Source: Culicoidibacter larvae
Lineage (GTDB): Bacteria > Bacillota_I > Bacilli_A > Culicoidibacterales > Culicoidibacteraceae
Length of the DNA: 64,000 nucleotides
Assembly: GCF_005771635.1 (NCBI RefSeq)
Contig: NZ_VBWP01000002.1
Span: 186,001-250,000 of the forward strand
Reading direction: 5' to 3'
A model generated the notes under the pieces. That model did no database searches. It was not told the DNA's origin and saw nothing but the letters and a program-made list of their open reading frames with translations. Below are positions 35,101-42,412 of this stretch, one piece after another; within the stretch, counting starts at the first letter, position 1; the number at the start of each line of letters is the position of its first letter. The position numbers and the translations under genes are program-made.

Positions 35101-35348
35101 TCTAGTGGCGTTTGTGTTTCTGGCTGTGCCACTTCATTATTCGGTGCATTCTCCACCGACTCTGGTTGTTCATTATTGTTACTCGTCACATCCACATTCG
35201 CATAAGGACCTTCGGTCGCGATGCTCGCAGCAAACGTCGTCACGCTTTGCAACTGAATACTCGTCGCAAAAATCAACGCTGACAATCCCGTAAACGCAAT
35301 CCGCTTTATCCACTTTAAAAAATGATTACCCTTCAAATTATCCTTCAT
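26151..35348 (-). CDS. WapA/Rhs-type YD-repeat polymorphic toxin
   Basis: The start ATG 35348 follows GGTGA; the product has 3065 residues. Order: Sec signal peptide (to ~45, ending TFAAS); acidic linker; DNRLRE-like beta domain (~355-545), typical of wall-attached WapA; DUF6531-like segment (HCEFGYEPVNLNTGNF, ~766); several dozen YD repeats (~915-2485) that form the shell in known Rhs structures; Rhs core (YGYNGESHDYNGTQYLRARYYD, ~2655) ending DPSGY; linker with hydrophobic stretch (~2870-2900); and toxin tip. The tip HILQRMSERGI..INYWVNTGK..YAFITPEGVAVV..GKIVTAYP resembles DUF4258-type RNase-like domains. In Bacillus WapA the tip is a tRNase delivered to neighbouring cells. The toxic activity here is inferred. 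The putative immunity gene follows. Confidence 0.93.
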   Translation of the reverse strand: MKDNLKGNHFLKWIKRIAFTGLSALIFATSIQLQSVTTFAASIATEGPYANVDVTSNNNEQPESVENAPNNEVAQPETQTPLDAANDGFDTEIVVPKPYQELLDEGYKEVESLRTLDSKTFEKGEDRETFVFSEAVHFENADGELEDYDLALQPKSEGLLRSVLGGNKSYTPENSDLDITMPTNLGVNTPVSVSNDSVTTTIAPVVEQTNGEVVDSRIVYEEGSENQLMAVALSKGVQINERFFSAIPEFVEYTYTTSEGTELATNDEKTQVAVVDSNTKVVLGLIDRPYTIDADDNPYSVETSIEAIANGTNTYTLKIGLKSAPEQTPSYPINLQVYDKKIGPGGSGQVLAYSISNADPHNAYGPEYYAGTMYEEMLMIGYNNDSQYYHTGMFKAIINTDGINIKNLIGANQEIVEAKLNIMEYTSSSTSFTNDNLTFRAYRIEDWYWGQPRNMNWNSVITDAQVNVHANDAKTFNKEFNEFVPFNITEAVTSWYSGAPNYGIMIEADRGDAGLLFANHSDINEYNANWGYNIQPYITIKHKNAEPVPDDLALDKTTVSIRPFTSSEQGGVIKYQALGFDGISRPGSVVDIQVYEADNPGTIVYDSSALTPTGFRQYPYYEPPLYPAIDKAQRYYGLSSNWQASTLLMGEKIKADTLYQVKVKAKILNSDGSVKEEGEWILGDTFQTYTVKSFDHLPRILNFYGINTLDKRVVMLQDNHMRDELVVEGNYIFIRNPKKNQGKPYTPAPLSEQDKKNIDGYLMGQGKHCEFGYEPVNLNTGNFYYNNQDAQFFDFDQQIELSRHYNSVAQGVETIFGRNWEFSWNKHITFQEDGNILYFDGTGKRILFTKEADGSYTAQNNEQMTLAQIQDGTTKYTEDSAYYDIVWDKPKTTTTDIPVYKYTITNGDGSVYTFGVNGFIEKAKLDRYEHYITFKYDDLGFLKTMTSPTGKVTTFDYNENGYVEKITLPDSNTLQYEYDDKGNLIAFIDQEGYKLQYKYDDASNPYMMTSYLSRLSGNPTLITNEFDAQGRITKQVDAENRVVSFEYQANATIATNYDGRQEIVYFDSNKRTTEKINTDGTNKVASYDADNNLTALDTATEEPMTYTYDANGNNTSETRADGKTKTYVYNTQNMPISITNFDGEVTTFEYDSYDNMTRVSYSDGSSIIWTYNSDGQKTSETDRNGNTITYGYTNGNKTTETNAFGTKSTSYDAIGMVISEIDALGNATNYIRNKRGELVEYQKPNGTQKFQYDADGQKVWEQDANGNQKSYTYDNIGRLLTETDSYGTKTFSYDVNGNKVSELDELGNETKYEYDAANRLTKTIYADNSTTENIYDSAGHLLETIDQLGNKTTYEYDLILNVQTKVIQPDGAATSYEYDTLGNLLKTTYPDGSTETNVYNCLNQLIESTDKAGTVTTYKYDFNGNNTEKTTGIHSTNTVFGAADTNASETDAEGFVTAKTYNAGLLVDTTTMRNGTTQSYQYDGEYNITAITDGAGNTKRKEYDGNGNVIAEIDELGFRTEYTYTARNQVATTTYADGGIVQNVYDAKGQQTETIDQLGYNTTSTYNNVGRITEAIDARGNKSTSEYDAKGQLIKSFDALGQVTEYQYDEVGRQIVTIAPTGVITYNTYDISGNLIETNDNFNRWTKYTYDAMGNQLTTENWKGETTSATYDEYNNKITETDMRGNTTTYTYDAKDQVVHELDARGNEKTTTYNGIGQTDTTQGVSCLPCGATNTENLTYTYDNTGNPIATTDQNGNTTEFKYDAKGQVTTTTNVLGNSTKTTYTPTGLEATVTDPNGGVTTNTYDLKGQLIAVQDAEGNQTQYQYDENGNQIIAIDPLGYAVETEYDVLNRPTQVTDKNGNITTTEYNVWNQADKVSNSLTTTRYEYNAKGQQVKTVDGNGNAATSTYNDFDQLVETKQANGYTETTTYNQYGDVTQIENNQDKTPSVQNTYDSFGQVIKTIDGNNNVTEYTYDSKGQVIETKFPNGNIETVTYDTDGRVENKIDQRGNETTNEYDALGQLLMTTLPGDKTTSYVYDKNGNLLSETNPLCETTSHTYNKNNQELTTTNALGQVVETTYDERGNVATKTDAEGNVTTYNYDANGNQTQIIDQQGFKTDYQYNANNQIEFVSDRNDVVTKYQYDANNNLKQITYANNATTKFEFDNMNNQTKVVNGNNKVTIYSYDLKGNLISEKKPDGRVITYKYDALNNQTQKVMDGNTFVYTYNFANQVTNITKNNQLDTKITYNQFGDMTEVKHPNGTVKYQYDEIGRRIGLTYADGTKTTYEYDKNDNLLSTSTNKLVTSYQYDAIGNIIQKTLPNGTVTNYSYNDNNQIASTKTMTSLGTILTNMEYVYDERGNIVSEKETVDGKTTDKTYTYDEEERLASSSHKTGANTKNYAYSYDMIGNKTSMSETTNGKITSRQYQFDSNNALTNDAGSKYEYDNNGNVSKKTYKNGIVETFKYDTEGQLIKTESSIGKTITYAYDGLGNRTQKVEKTTIESSEGSSFLAFLKNDNTYNEEYDQQLVSQTTNEQLANLHQTISDHLDTFNQTCPVDDEDEPKTSSTTINYINDINRPYTEVLQTTNKNNQTVHTYVYGNERLSDTKRGESTNYYAYDGKGSVVGQQTLTNTVALSFKVSYNDFGQANRKMDNQYGYNGESHDYNGTQYLRARYYDTKTGTFGQQDSYMGDKYVPISQNRFTYTHNNPINLTDPSGYAAGRGGKQIAGQPSGKMCLDAKGNLYSCDNTPSISKPGYQTSSGMSGGGTYDSYSKYEKYWEDQIENNRYYLEFKMGTEQAIAQMEAEINADGLKLGSEYYNMTPSEKLRYLKEIKRLCDLVGKDKMALNDVQTRINNMTTIYNRKNIDFSQYIAGSGKTPTFKTVEDMMAYYSGGASGMSQGSGFIVPLDGPWYTDLIGGFAGLVAMMWTFGFAAPAMINGSWFFAPAGSGATAGTVIANNGDKVNTVATYGTNFGNMGTYVARPENISALYAEGHILQRMSERGITFEQINYWVNTGKALFQNGNKYAFITPEGVAVVDIATGKIVTAYPSSYFDETIKAIVKAIFGS

Positions 35349-35374
35349 AAAAAAAATCACCTATTCCCTATTTC

Positions 35375-35854
35375 CTACTCAATCACCGGCAACTGCTTAT
35401 TCAAAAGCTCCAATTGCTCCAACGCTGCCAGCGCCGCCTGATAATCTCCTGAACGCACACTGTTTGCAAATGTTTTTAATTCTTCGCCTATACTTCTATA
35501 TGTCGAAAAATACTGCACATATTGATCATAATTCGCGACAATGCTTCGTGGGTCACCGTTGACCCGCAAAGCATCAAATTCATCAGCCCGATCAATAAAT
35601 TGCTGACCGATAGCATCAAATTCAGCTGCATACGGTTCGGTGCATAAATCTACGAAATCAGTATCCCCCAACACAAAATTCCATTTATCTTGTCCTGACT
35701 TATTCTTATCAATCAAACTCGTCACTTCAGTAGTATAACTATCAGCATCCAAAATTGTTGGCGCACAACCACGCAATAATAATAAAATGATTATCACTAC
35801 AACAATAACAGCAGATACTACTGCCCATAATCCCTTGTTTTTTAAAAACCTCAT
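35375..35854 (-). CDS. One-TM protein co-transcribed with the Rhs toxin
   Basis: The 159-residue protein has an N-terminal membrane helix (about 10-29, ending LLLLRGC) and a helical extracytoplasmic domain. I recognise no family. It sits 3 bases after the TPR lipoprotein gene and 26 bases before the Rhs gene, so it is part of that operon. Its constant place suggests a helper in secretion, wall attachment or release of the toxin; this is inference. An alternative is an unrelated envelope protein. Confidence 0.75.
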   Translation of the reverse strand: MRFLKNKGLWAVVSAVIVVVIIILLLLRGCAPTILDADSYTTEVTSLIDKNKSGQDKWNFVLGDTDFVDLCTEPYAAEFDAIGQQFIDRADEFDALRVNGDPRSIVANYDQYVQYFSTYRSIGEELKTFANSVRSGDYQAALAALEQLELLNKQLPVIE

Positions 35855-35857
35855 ATT

Positions 35858-36964
35858 CTAGTCCTCACTCTTTACTTGCGCTGCCAGCCAACCCGGCACA
35901 CGCTCAATATATTTCGCATCTAACTTCACAGCCTGTTTGAAGTCAGCAATTGCATTCTCCTCAAGACCTTGTGTCGTCAGAATAAATCCTCTACCCAAGA
36001 AAAATTCCGGATTCAACTTATCCAAAGTAATAGCTCGATTGACATCAGTCAATGCCTCACCATTCTTACCTAGATTGTAATAAGCAATACCGCGGTTATT
36101 ATAAAAAGTCGCCTCTTTATCATTCAACCCGATTGCTTGATCATACAACTTCTTGGCTTCCTCATAGTCGCCAAGTTCTGCCTTGTACAACCCCATATAG
36201 TTGTACACAACCGCTTCCTTCGCATCAAGCGTCTTCGCTGCTTCCAGCTCTTTCCACGCTTGCGCCTCTTTTTGCGTGCGCACTTCTTCAGTCACATCAT
36301 CAGCAATCAGCATCAAAGTACTATAGCCGATAATTGCTTGATTCCGGGCATCCTTCGCATCCAGCTTCAAACCACTCTCGGCATACTTCTTTGCATTCAC
36401 ATAATCACCGGCATCAACAGCAATCTGCGCCAAAGTATGGTGCGGTTCTGCTAAATCAGGATTCAGCTTTATTGCCTCCGTCAAATCACTCTTTGCCTCA
36501 TCCAGTTTATGTAATTCGTAATTCACATGGCCACGATTACTATACGCATATGCTGTCGGCTTAATCGCAATTGACTCAGTAAAGCTCTTCACCGCATCAT
36601 CACGCTTGCCATCATGCCAAAAAATCATGCCCTCAACATCAGCATATTCTGCCGTTGTCTGCTCCATGATTCCCTTAGCTGTATTCAAATCTGCCCGCGC
36701 AGCTGCAGTCTGCCCTAAAGCAACCTCACTTCGCGCCTTATTAATCCACGCATCAAGATAATCCTTATCCAAATCCGTTACTGTCGCATACTTATCAATC
36801 GCAAGCTGATAATCGCCGGCATCATAGTACGCATCTCCCGCTGCCATCGCCTCATTAATCGCGACCGCATTTTGATCAACAACTGTTGTCGTACAACCTA
36901 AAAGCGTCATCAACACAACGCCAAAAAGCAGTACGCACTTCCCCCAAGGTGCACGTCTGTCCAT
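35858..36964 (-). CDS. TPR-repeat lipoprotein, first gene of the Rhs operon
   Basis: The start ATG 36964 (MDRRAPWGK) follows AGGTGG; eight upstream codons in frame lack a ribosome site. The lipobox LLGC gives Cys24. About eight tetratricopeptide repeats follow (for example GDAYYDAGDYQLAIDKYATV, NNRGIAYYNLGKNGEAL), filling residues ~45-355. Such lipoproteins act as protein-binding scaffolds on the outer membrane face. It is the first gene of a three-gene run with the one-TM protein and the Rhs toxin, so it may assist toxin assembly or export. This is inferred from gene order. Confidence 0.88.
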   Translation of the reverse strand: MDRRAPWGKCVLLFGVVLMTLLGCTTTVVDQNAVAINEAMAAGDAYYDAGDYQLAIDKYATVTDLDKDYLDAWINKARSEVALGQTAAARADLNTAKGIMEQTTAEYADVEGMIFWHDGKRDDAVKSFTESIAIKPTAYAYSNRGHVNYELHKLDEAKSDLTEAIKLNPDLAEPHHTLAQIAVDAGDYVNAKKYAESGLKLDAKDARNQAIIGYSTLMLIADDVTEEVRTQKEAQAWKELEAAKTLDAKEAVVYNYMGLYKAELGDYEEAKKLYDQAIGLNDKEATFYNNRGIAYYNLGKNGEALTDVNRAITLDKLNPEFFLGRGFILTTQGLEENAIADFKQAVKLDAKYIERVPGWLAAQVKSED

Positions 36965-37056
36965 AGTTTTTCCACCTGTCCTCTTCATATAGTTTTGCCT
37001 GCTTTTATTATCCTATATTTTCACATATATGTACAGCACTTTTTTGTGAAAAAAAT

Positions 37057-37087
37057 AAAAAAAGCGCGGCCATAAGCCGCGCTTTTT
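37057..37087. terminator. Bidirectional terminator
   Basis: A 12-bp stem (37059-37070 with 37076-37087) with A and T runs on either side, downstream of the MerR gene on the minus strand. Confidence 0.85.
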
Positions 37088-37127
37088 AAAATTATCTCAA
37101 CAAAAACAAACCCCAAAACAATGCACC

Positions 37128-38102
37128 CTACATTAGCTTCAGCTTAATAGGCAAATACCTTTGCATTTGCCGATAGCCAAGCCCTTTTTCAATATCCTGC
37201 TGATACACATTCTCCTCATCAAGATAAGGCATATTAAACATAAAACTACGGCTTTCATCTAACTCAAAATTAGTAGTCTCAATCCATTGGCAAATTTTAT
37301 CCTGAACTTTACGGATGCTCTCATCATCCTCATCAATACTGACTGCCATAGCATACAAACCGCCAGGGAAATCAATAATCTGAAGCGGACTGACGTCCGC
37401 TTCGCTGACGCCATCTTGAACTGCACAAATCATTTCACCCATATCATCCGCTCTGACCAAAGTAAAATCAAGACAATCAAAAATAACTGTTTGAAACAAA
37501 GGAAAATGCTGCCAAAGCTGAAACATATATCCGCCCGGCATAAAAATTTCTTCCCAAGTATGCACGCCTGAACTCAAAGCCCGGAATGGCGGTACCCTTA
37601 CAACCATCACATCAGGAACTTTTTTATCCAGCTTATCAGTAATCTCAATCAATCGACTTATATTTGCCGGTTTGCCGATATAATCAACATTCACAATCTG
37701 AGTCTCAATTTCTTTTGCTTTACTATAAAGTTGTTTGATATCAGAGTTATCAGCAAAATTCATTCTTTCTATTTCCTGAATAAAATCCAAAACAATAGCC
37801 TTCAGCTCATGTAACAACGATACCTCATCATCAATATTCTCTACTTTCTTCCCCAATACATCCAAAACTACGTCAGAACCGGACGCAGCAAAAATACGCT
37901 GAATATCTTTAATGCTAATGTTTAACTTTCGTAAAATCAGTATCTGCTCAATTCTTCTGATTGCTTCATCATCATACATTCGATACGCAACCTCATCGCT
38001 GCGAATACTTGTTAGCAACCCAATATCCTCATAATAACGCAAAGTCCGTGCAGTAACATCATACTTACTAGAAACATCTCTGATTTTCATTAAATCATTC
38101 AT
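37128..38102 (-). CDS. MerR family regulator with GyrI-like effector domain
   Basis: The start ATG 38102 (MNDLMKIRDVSSKYDVTART) follows GAGGTGG. Residues ~5-75 are the MerR winged helix (TARTLRYYEDIGLLTSIR). A dimerising coiled coil follows (~80-130), and the C-terminal ~165 residues have the shape of a GyrI-like small-molecule domain (PPFRALSSGVHTWEEIF). This is the BmrR-like plan: binding of a drug or other ligand twists DNA and switches on a promoter with a long spacer. Its own promoter has exactly such a 19-base spacer, so it is autoregulated. No transporter gene adjoins, so its other target is elsewhere or it controls only itself. Confidence 0.88.
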   Translation of the reverse strand: MNDLMKIRDVSSKYDVTARTLRYYEDIGLLTSIRSDEVAYRMYDDEAIRRIEQILILRKLNISIKDIQRIFAASGSDVVLDVLGKKVENIDDEVSLLHELKAIVLDFIQEIERMNFADNSDIKQLYSKAKEIETQIVNVDYIGKPANISRLIEITDKLDKKVPDVMVVRVPPFRALSSGVHTWEEIFMPGGYMFQLWQHFPLFQTVIFDCLDFTLVRADDMGEMICAVQDGVSEADVSPLQIIDFPGGLYAMAVSIDEDDESIRKVQDKICQWIETTNFELDESRSFMFNMPYLDEENVYQQDIEKGLGYRQMQRYLPIKLKLM

Positions 38103-38125
38103 TACAAAACCACCTCTCACCTTCA

Positions 38126-38156
38126 AGTATAGTTGCTTCCCTAAAGGAAGAGTCAA
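38126..38156 (-). promoter_or_regulatory. MerR-type promoter with 19-base spacer and dyad operator
   Basis: TTGACT (38151-38156, minus strand) and TATACT (38126-38131) are 19 bases apart, and the spacer holds the dyad CTTCC-N5-GGAAG (38136-38150). A lengthened spacer with a central dyad is the hallmark of MerR-activated promoters. Confidence 0.8.
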
Positions 38157-38168
38157 GCAAAAAAATAA

Positions 38169-38200
38169 AAAAGCAGGTTGGCAAAAGCCAACCTGCTTTT
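38169..38200 (-). terminator. Terminator of fhs
   Basis: A perfect 14-bp stem (38169-38182 with 38187-38200) flanked by A and T runs, 16 bases past the fhs stop. Confidence 0.85.
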
Positions 38201-38215
38201 CACTTAGTCTCTGCC

Positions 38216-39886
38216 TTAAAACAGTCCCTTCACTACGCCATCTTCATCAATATCAATATCCAACATCGCCGGATGCTTAGGCAGACCTGGCATTGTCATC
38301 ACTGCACCGGTAAGTGCCACAATAAAGCCGGCTCCATTTGAAATCCGCAATTCGCGAATGTGGATTTCAAACCCTTGCGGACGTCCCAGCAACTTAGCGT
38401 TATCGCTTAACGAATACTGAGTCTTCGCCATACAAATCGGCAAACGATCAAAACCTAAACGCTCATACTCAGCAATTTGCCGCTCCACCGCCTTCGTTAA
38501 TCGCACCCCATCAGCACCGTATACAGTTTTGGCAATCGTTGTCAGCTTATCAACAATCGAAGCATCAGCATCATAAATCGGTGCAAAATGACTTGGCGTC
38601 TTCGCAATCAGCTCCACCACTTGCTCCGCCAGCTCAACGCCACCGGCACCACCATGCTCCCAGACTTCCGTCAAAGCAATCGGATGCCCCTTTGCTTTCG
38701 CCCACTCAAGCAAAGCCGCAACTTCATTATCCGTATCAGCAACAAACTTGTTAATCGCAATCACATAAGGCACACCAAAGGCCTGCATGTTTTCAACATG
38801 CTTCTCAAGATTAGGAATCCCTGCCAACAGGGCATCCACATTCTCGTTGCCAAGCTCCGCTTTCTCTACGCCACCATGCATTTTCAATGCTCGAATCGTT
38901 GCTACCACAACGACGGCATCAGGTTTTAAACCTGCTGCCCGGCACTTAATATCAAAAAACTTTTCTGCACCCAAATCAGCACCAAATCCGGCTTCAGTGA
39001 CTGTATAATCAGCAAGCTTCATACCAAGACGAGTGGCAATCACTGAGTTACAACCATGAGCAATATTGGCAAATGGACCACCATGCACTAAAGCAGGTGT
39101 ATGTTCCAATGTTTGAATCAAGTTGGGTTTTAAAGCATCTTTTAAAATCACCGCTAATGCGCCAACAATACCTAAGTCTGCAACCGTAACTGGTTTTTGT
39201 TGGTAATCAAAACCAATAATAATCCGACCAAGACGGGTTTTTAAATCTGTCATATCACTTGCCAGACAAATAATCGCCATAATTTCCGAGGCAACAGTAA
39301 TATCAAAACCATCATTACGGGCATGACGGCCATTATGATCCGAAAGTGCAACAACTGCCTGCCGCAATGCCCGGTCATTTAAATCAACAACCCGCTTCCA
39401 AGTCACATGATCAATACCCAATTCATTCCCTTGGAAAATATGGTTATCAATAAATGCACTCACTGAGTTATGTGCAGTAGTAATTGCATGCATATCACCG
39501 GTAAAGTGAAGATTTAAGTCTTCCATTGGAATAACTTGTGCATAACCGCCACCGGCAGCGCCACCCTTCATCCCCATAACCGGCCCCAATGATGGTTCAC
39601 GCATTGCTACGATTGCTTGCTTGCCTATTTTATTGAGTGCCTGAGCAAGTCCAATTGTCACTGTAGATTTACCTTCTCCTGCAGGAGTTGGATTAATTGC
39701 CGTTACCAAAATTAACTTACCATCGGTTTTATGTTCAAGTCGTTTAAAAATATCCAGGGAAATCTTTGCCTTGTTATACCCATATAATTCAAGCTCGTTT
39801 GTTTCCACACCACAGCTATCAGCAATCTCCCGAATATCACTCGGCGCCACTGCCTGAGCAATTTCAATATCACTTTTATAAGTCAT
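38216..39886 (-). CDS. fhs: Formate--tetrahydrofolate ligase
   Basis: The 556-residue enzyme matches the family in length and sequence: P-loop [18 protein letters not shown] (~68-85), [20 protein letters not shown], the [11 protein letters not shown] segment and [18 protein letters not shown]. It joins formate to tetrahydrofolate with ATP, giving 10-formyl-THF for purine and fMet-tRNA synthesis. It is monocistronic, between two terminators. The start is ATG 39886 behind a GGAG/GGTGA-rich stretch. Confidence 0.97.
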   Translation of the reverse strand: MTYKSDIEIAQAVAPSDIREIADSCGVETNELELYGYNKAKISLDIFKRLEHKTDGKLILVTAINPTPAGEGKSTVTIGLAQALNKIGKQAIVAMREPSLGPVMGMKGGAAGGGYAQVIPMEDLNLHFTGDMHAITTAHNSVSAFIDNHIFQGNELGIDHVTWKRVVDLNDRALRQAVVALSDHNGRHARNDGFDITVASEIMAIICLASDMTDLKTRLGRIIIGFDYQQKPVTVADLGIVGALAVILKDALKPNLIQTLEHTPALVHGGPFANIAHGCNSVIATRLGMKLADYTVTEAGFGADLGAEKFFDIKCRAAGLKPDAVVVVATIRALKMHGGVEKAELGNENVDALLAGIPNLEKHVENMQAFGVPYVIAINKFVADTDNEVAALLEWAKAKGHPIALTEVWEHGGAGGVELAEQVVELIAKTPSHFAPIYDADASIVDKLTTIAKTVYGADGVRLTKAVERQIAEYERLGFDRLPICMAKTQYSLSDNAKLLGRPQGFEIHIRELRISNGAGFIVALTGAVMTMPGLPKHPAMLDIDIDEDGVVKGLF

Positions 39887-39914
39887 TCACCAATCAACTC
39901 CCATAAAAATTATT

Positions 39915-39948
39915 AAAAACGACTGTGGGCATCCACAGTCATGTTTTT
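39915..39948 (-). terminator. Terminator after the PH-like gene
   Basis: The stem GACTGTGG (39921-39928) with CCACAGTC (39933-39940), extended by A and T tracts, overlaps the stop codon of the gene at 39947-40309. Confidence 0.75.
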
Positions 39949-40309
39949 ACATATAATGTTCATACTCCGCCTGTCCAATCTTCTCGAACAGCGTCTCAAA
40001 AAAGCGTTCTTCATCCATAGCAACAATTGCCTCAAACTGAAAAACCTGCCCTTTGGCATATAATCCCAACTCAATCGCATCATCATTCTTTGCATACTCA
40101 AAGAAATCAATCGCATCGTAAGGTATCGCTAAATAATAAAAACCATTTTCCTTCTTAGGAGTCTCATCACTAACAATCAAAATGCGCTCATCCGATAAAA
40201 ACAAGGCAATTTCCTTACGTGAAGCCGCAGTAATTCGCGTTCCGGTTGCAAAAACCCGGACTTCATCAGCAAGTGGTAAAAACTGTTCAATATCTTCAAA
40301 TCGATCCAT
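39947..40309 (-). CDS. Small PH-like domain protein
   Basis: The start is best put at ATG 40309 (MDRFEDIEQFLPLADEVRVF), five bases after GGTGA; the longer frame to 40399 has no site. The 120-residue product (ITAASRKEIALFLSDERILI, then FYYLAIPYDAIDFFEY) has the alternating strands of bacterial PH/YvbH-like domains of unknown role. It has no signal or membrane helix. It is 95 bases downstream of the M32 peptidase gene and may share its transcript. Confidence 0.7.
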   Translation of the reverse strand: MDRFEDIEQFLPLADEVRVFATGTRITAASRKEIALFLSDERILIVSDETPKKENGFYYLAIPYDAIDFFEYAKNDDAIELGLYAKGQVFQFEAIVAMDEERFFETLFEKIGQAEYEHYM

Positions 40310-40404
40310 ATCAATCACCGCGCCTTTCTTAATCAGTAGTATATCAAAATCACCGCCAGTTCGCAAGTTCCTCACCGAGGAACTTACGAACAAAAACACT
40401 CTTC

Positions 40405-41886
40405 TTATTTTCCATAAACATCAGCTATTTTAGCTTGTAAATATTCAGTATAATACTGCGGATTAAATGCTTCACCGCACATTGCTTCCAACAATTCTTT
40501 AGCTGTTTTGGTTTTACCGTATTGGTAAATATGTTCTGTCAGATAAGCATTAATTGCTTTGAATGTCCCTTGCGCCACATCGTCTTCACGATCTAGCACT
40601 TTGTCCAACGCTTTAGTTAACTGGGCAGCATAAGCACTACCTAAAGCATATGATGGGAAGTAGCCAAATGATCCACCTGACCAGTGAATATCCTGCAACA
40701 CCCCTTCAGCATCATTGCTTGGTGCAACACCAACGTACTCAAGCATTTTTTCGCGCCATACTTGTGGCAAATCGTTCACTGCAATACTACCATCAAAAAG
40801 ACCCTTTTCAATTTCGTAGCGTACCATAATATGTAATGGATAAGTAACCTCATCCGCCTCAGTACGAATTAACGATGGCTGCACTTTGTTAATTGCCCGC
40901 CAGAAATCTTCTACACTTACCTGAGCCAATTGCTCTGGAAACATTTCCTGCAAACGCGGATAAAGCGGTTGCCAAAATACAAGGGAACGACCAATTACAT
41001 TTTCATAGAAACGCGACTGTGATTCATGCATTGCCATTGAAGTTCCTTCACCAACTAAGGTACCAGTCCAAGTATCAGCAACACCTAACTCATACAATGC
41101 ATGTCCGGTTTCATGAATCGTACTTAAAATTCCGCTGGCAATATTATTTGCAAGATAGGCAGAAGTAATTCTAACATCCTTGTTATGCATATGTTCTGTA
41201 AAAGGATGAGCTGATTCTTTGATAACGCCACGAGCGTAATCAAAGCCTAAGTATTCTGCAATAAAACGAGAAAATTGACGTTGTTTATCAACATCATAAG
41301 CGACAAAAATAAAACTATCATCCAATTGTTCATTACCCTTAACCGCAGTTTCAACCAGCGGTACAATTGCTGCCTTCACTTCTGCAAAGAAAGCGTCCAG
41401 CACTTCAACTGTCATGCCTTCTTCGTAGTCATCAAGCAAAGTATTATAAGGATGATCAGTATAGCCTAGATAGCCAATAAATCGTTTGTGAGTCGCAACA
41501 ATCTCTTCAAGATATGGCGCAAACATAGCAAAATCATTCTTTTGACGAGCTTCTGCCCATACATGCTGCGCTTTAGTTGTCAGCTCAGTAAACGCTTGAT
41601 ACTCTTGCTTAGGAATCACTTTTAACTTTTTATATTGTTTCTGTAATTCATGAAAAATAGCAGCCTCACGAGCTGATAATTCGGCTGGCTTAATAACTTC
41701 CAGTAAATGTTCAACCTCAGGATTAATCAACGTTTCATAAGCCTCAGAACTTAATAACCCAAGTGTTTTCGAAGTATTATCAATCGAATCTCTTGGTGCC
41801 TCAGTCTCAATATCCCAAGCCAATAATTTAATCGCCTGAGTCAAGGCATTATACTTTTCTAAATACTCATTTAATTCATTCCACAT
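40405..41886 (-). CDS. M32 family metallocarboxypeptidase (thermostable carboxypeptidase 1 type)
   Basis: The 493-residue protein has the M32 zinc motif in STIHETGHALYELG (HExxH, ~255-259) and family segments DVRITSAYLANN, GEGTSMAMHESQSRFYENVIGRS and EADEVTYPLHIMVRYE. It removes C-terminal amino acids from peptides in the cytoplasm and needs zinc or cobalt. It lies 18 bases after a GNAT gene that itself is 10 bases after the zinc-permease gene, so this metal-dependent peptidase is probably on the zinc-uptake transcript. Start ATG 41886, site GGAGG. Confidence 0.95.
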   Translation of the reverse strand: MWNELNEYLEKYNALTQAIKLLAWDIETEAPRDSIDNTSKTLGLLSSEAYETLINPEVEHLLEVIKPAELSAREAAIFHELQKQYKKLKVIPKQEYQAFTELTTKAQHVWAEARQKNDFAMFAPYLEEIVATHKRFIGYLGYTDHPYNTLLDDYEEGMTVEVLDAFFAEVKAAIVPLVETAVKGNEQLDDSFIFVAYDVDKQRQFSRFIAEYLGFDYARGVIKESAHPFTEHMHNKDVRITSAYLANNIASGILSTIHETGHALYELGVADTWTGTLVGEGTSMAMHESQSRFYENVIGRSLVFWQPLYPRLQEMFPEQLAQVSVEDFWRAINKVQPSLIRTEADEVTYPLHIMVRYEIEKGLFDGSIAVNDLPQVWREKMLEYVGVAPSNDAEGVLQDIHWSGGSFGYFPSYALGSAYAAQLTKALDKVLDREDDVAQGTFKAINAYLTEHIYQYGKTKTAKELLEAMCGEAFNPQYYTEYLQAKIADVYGK

Positions 41887-41904
41887 ACATTTTGCCTCCG
41901 CTTT

Positions 41905-42402
41905 CTATACTAATTTATACATAAAATATTCATTCACACATTGACCATCAACCATTAGTCCGCAGTGACTCTCACCTTCAACTTCAAAGCCAAATTTGCG
42001 ATACAAAGCAATCGCCGCCTGATTGTGACTCATAACCGTTAATTCAAGCCGGCTAATTCCTTGCTGAGTCGCCACCCAAGCTTCCAGCGCTGCAAACAAT
42101 TGCGTGCCTAGTCCACGGCCAGCCGCTTGCTGATCAATACCAATTACTATATAAAGTTTATGCTTGGTTCTTGATAAAGTATTGCGCTGCCCAAGAATAT
42201 ACCCTAATAATTCTTTACCAGCGAACGCACCAAACATTACTGAACCATTGTGTTTTTGATTGGCAATAGATTCTTCCATCTGTCGCACTGTCATCCGCCG
42301 CTCACCGGGAGCATACAACATAAACTTAGTTTGCTCATCCATTGCATACATCAACGCAACCAGAGCCTTAGCATCCTTATATTCAAGTTTACGAATTTCC
42401 AT
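41905..42402 (-). CDS. GNAT family N-acetyltransferase
   Basis: The start ATG 42402 (MEIRKLEYKDAKALVALMYA) follows AGAGGTGA. The 165-residue GNAT fold shows the acetyl-CoA loop in GIDQQAAGRGLGTQLFAAL (R/Q-x-x-G-x-G/A) and the C-terminal ELTVMSHNQAAIALYRKFGF. The acceptor substrate (amino acid, peptide or drug) is not visible from sequence. It lies between the zinc permease and M32 genes in one tight operon. Confidence 0.9.
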   Translation of the reverse strand: MEIRKLEYKDAKALVALMYAMDEQTKFMLYAPGERRMTVRQMEESIANQKHNGSVMFGAFAGKELLGYILGQRNTLSRTKHKLYIVIGIDQQAAGRGLGTQLFAALEAWVATQQGISRLELTVMSHNQAAIALYRKFGFEVEGESHCGLMVDGQCVNEYFMYKLV

Positions 42403-42412
42403 CAAATCACCT

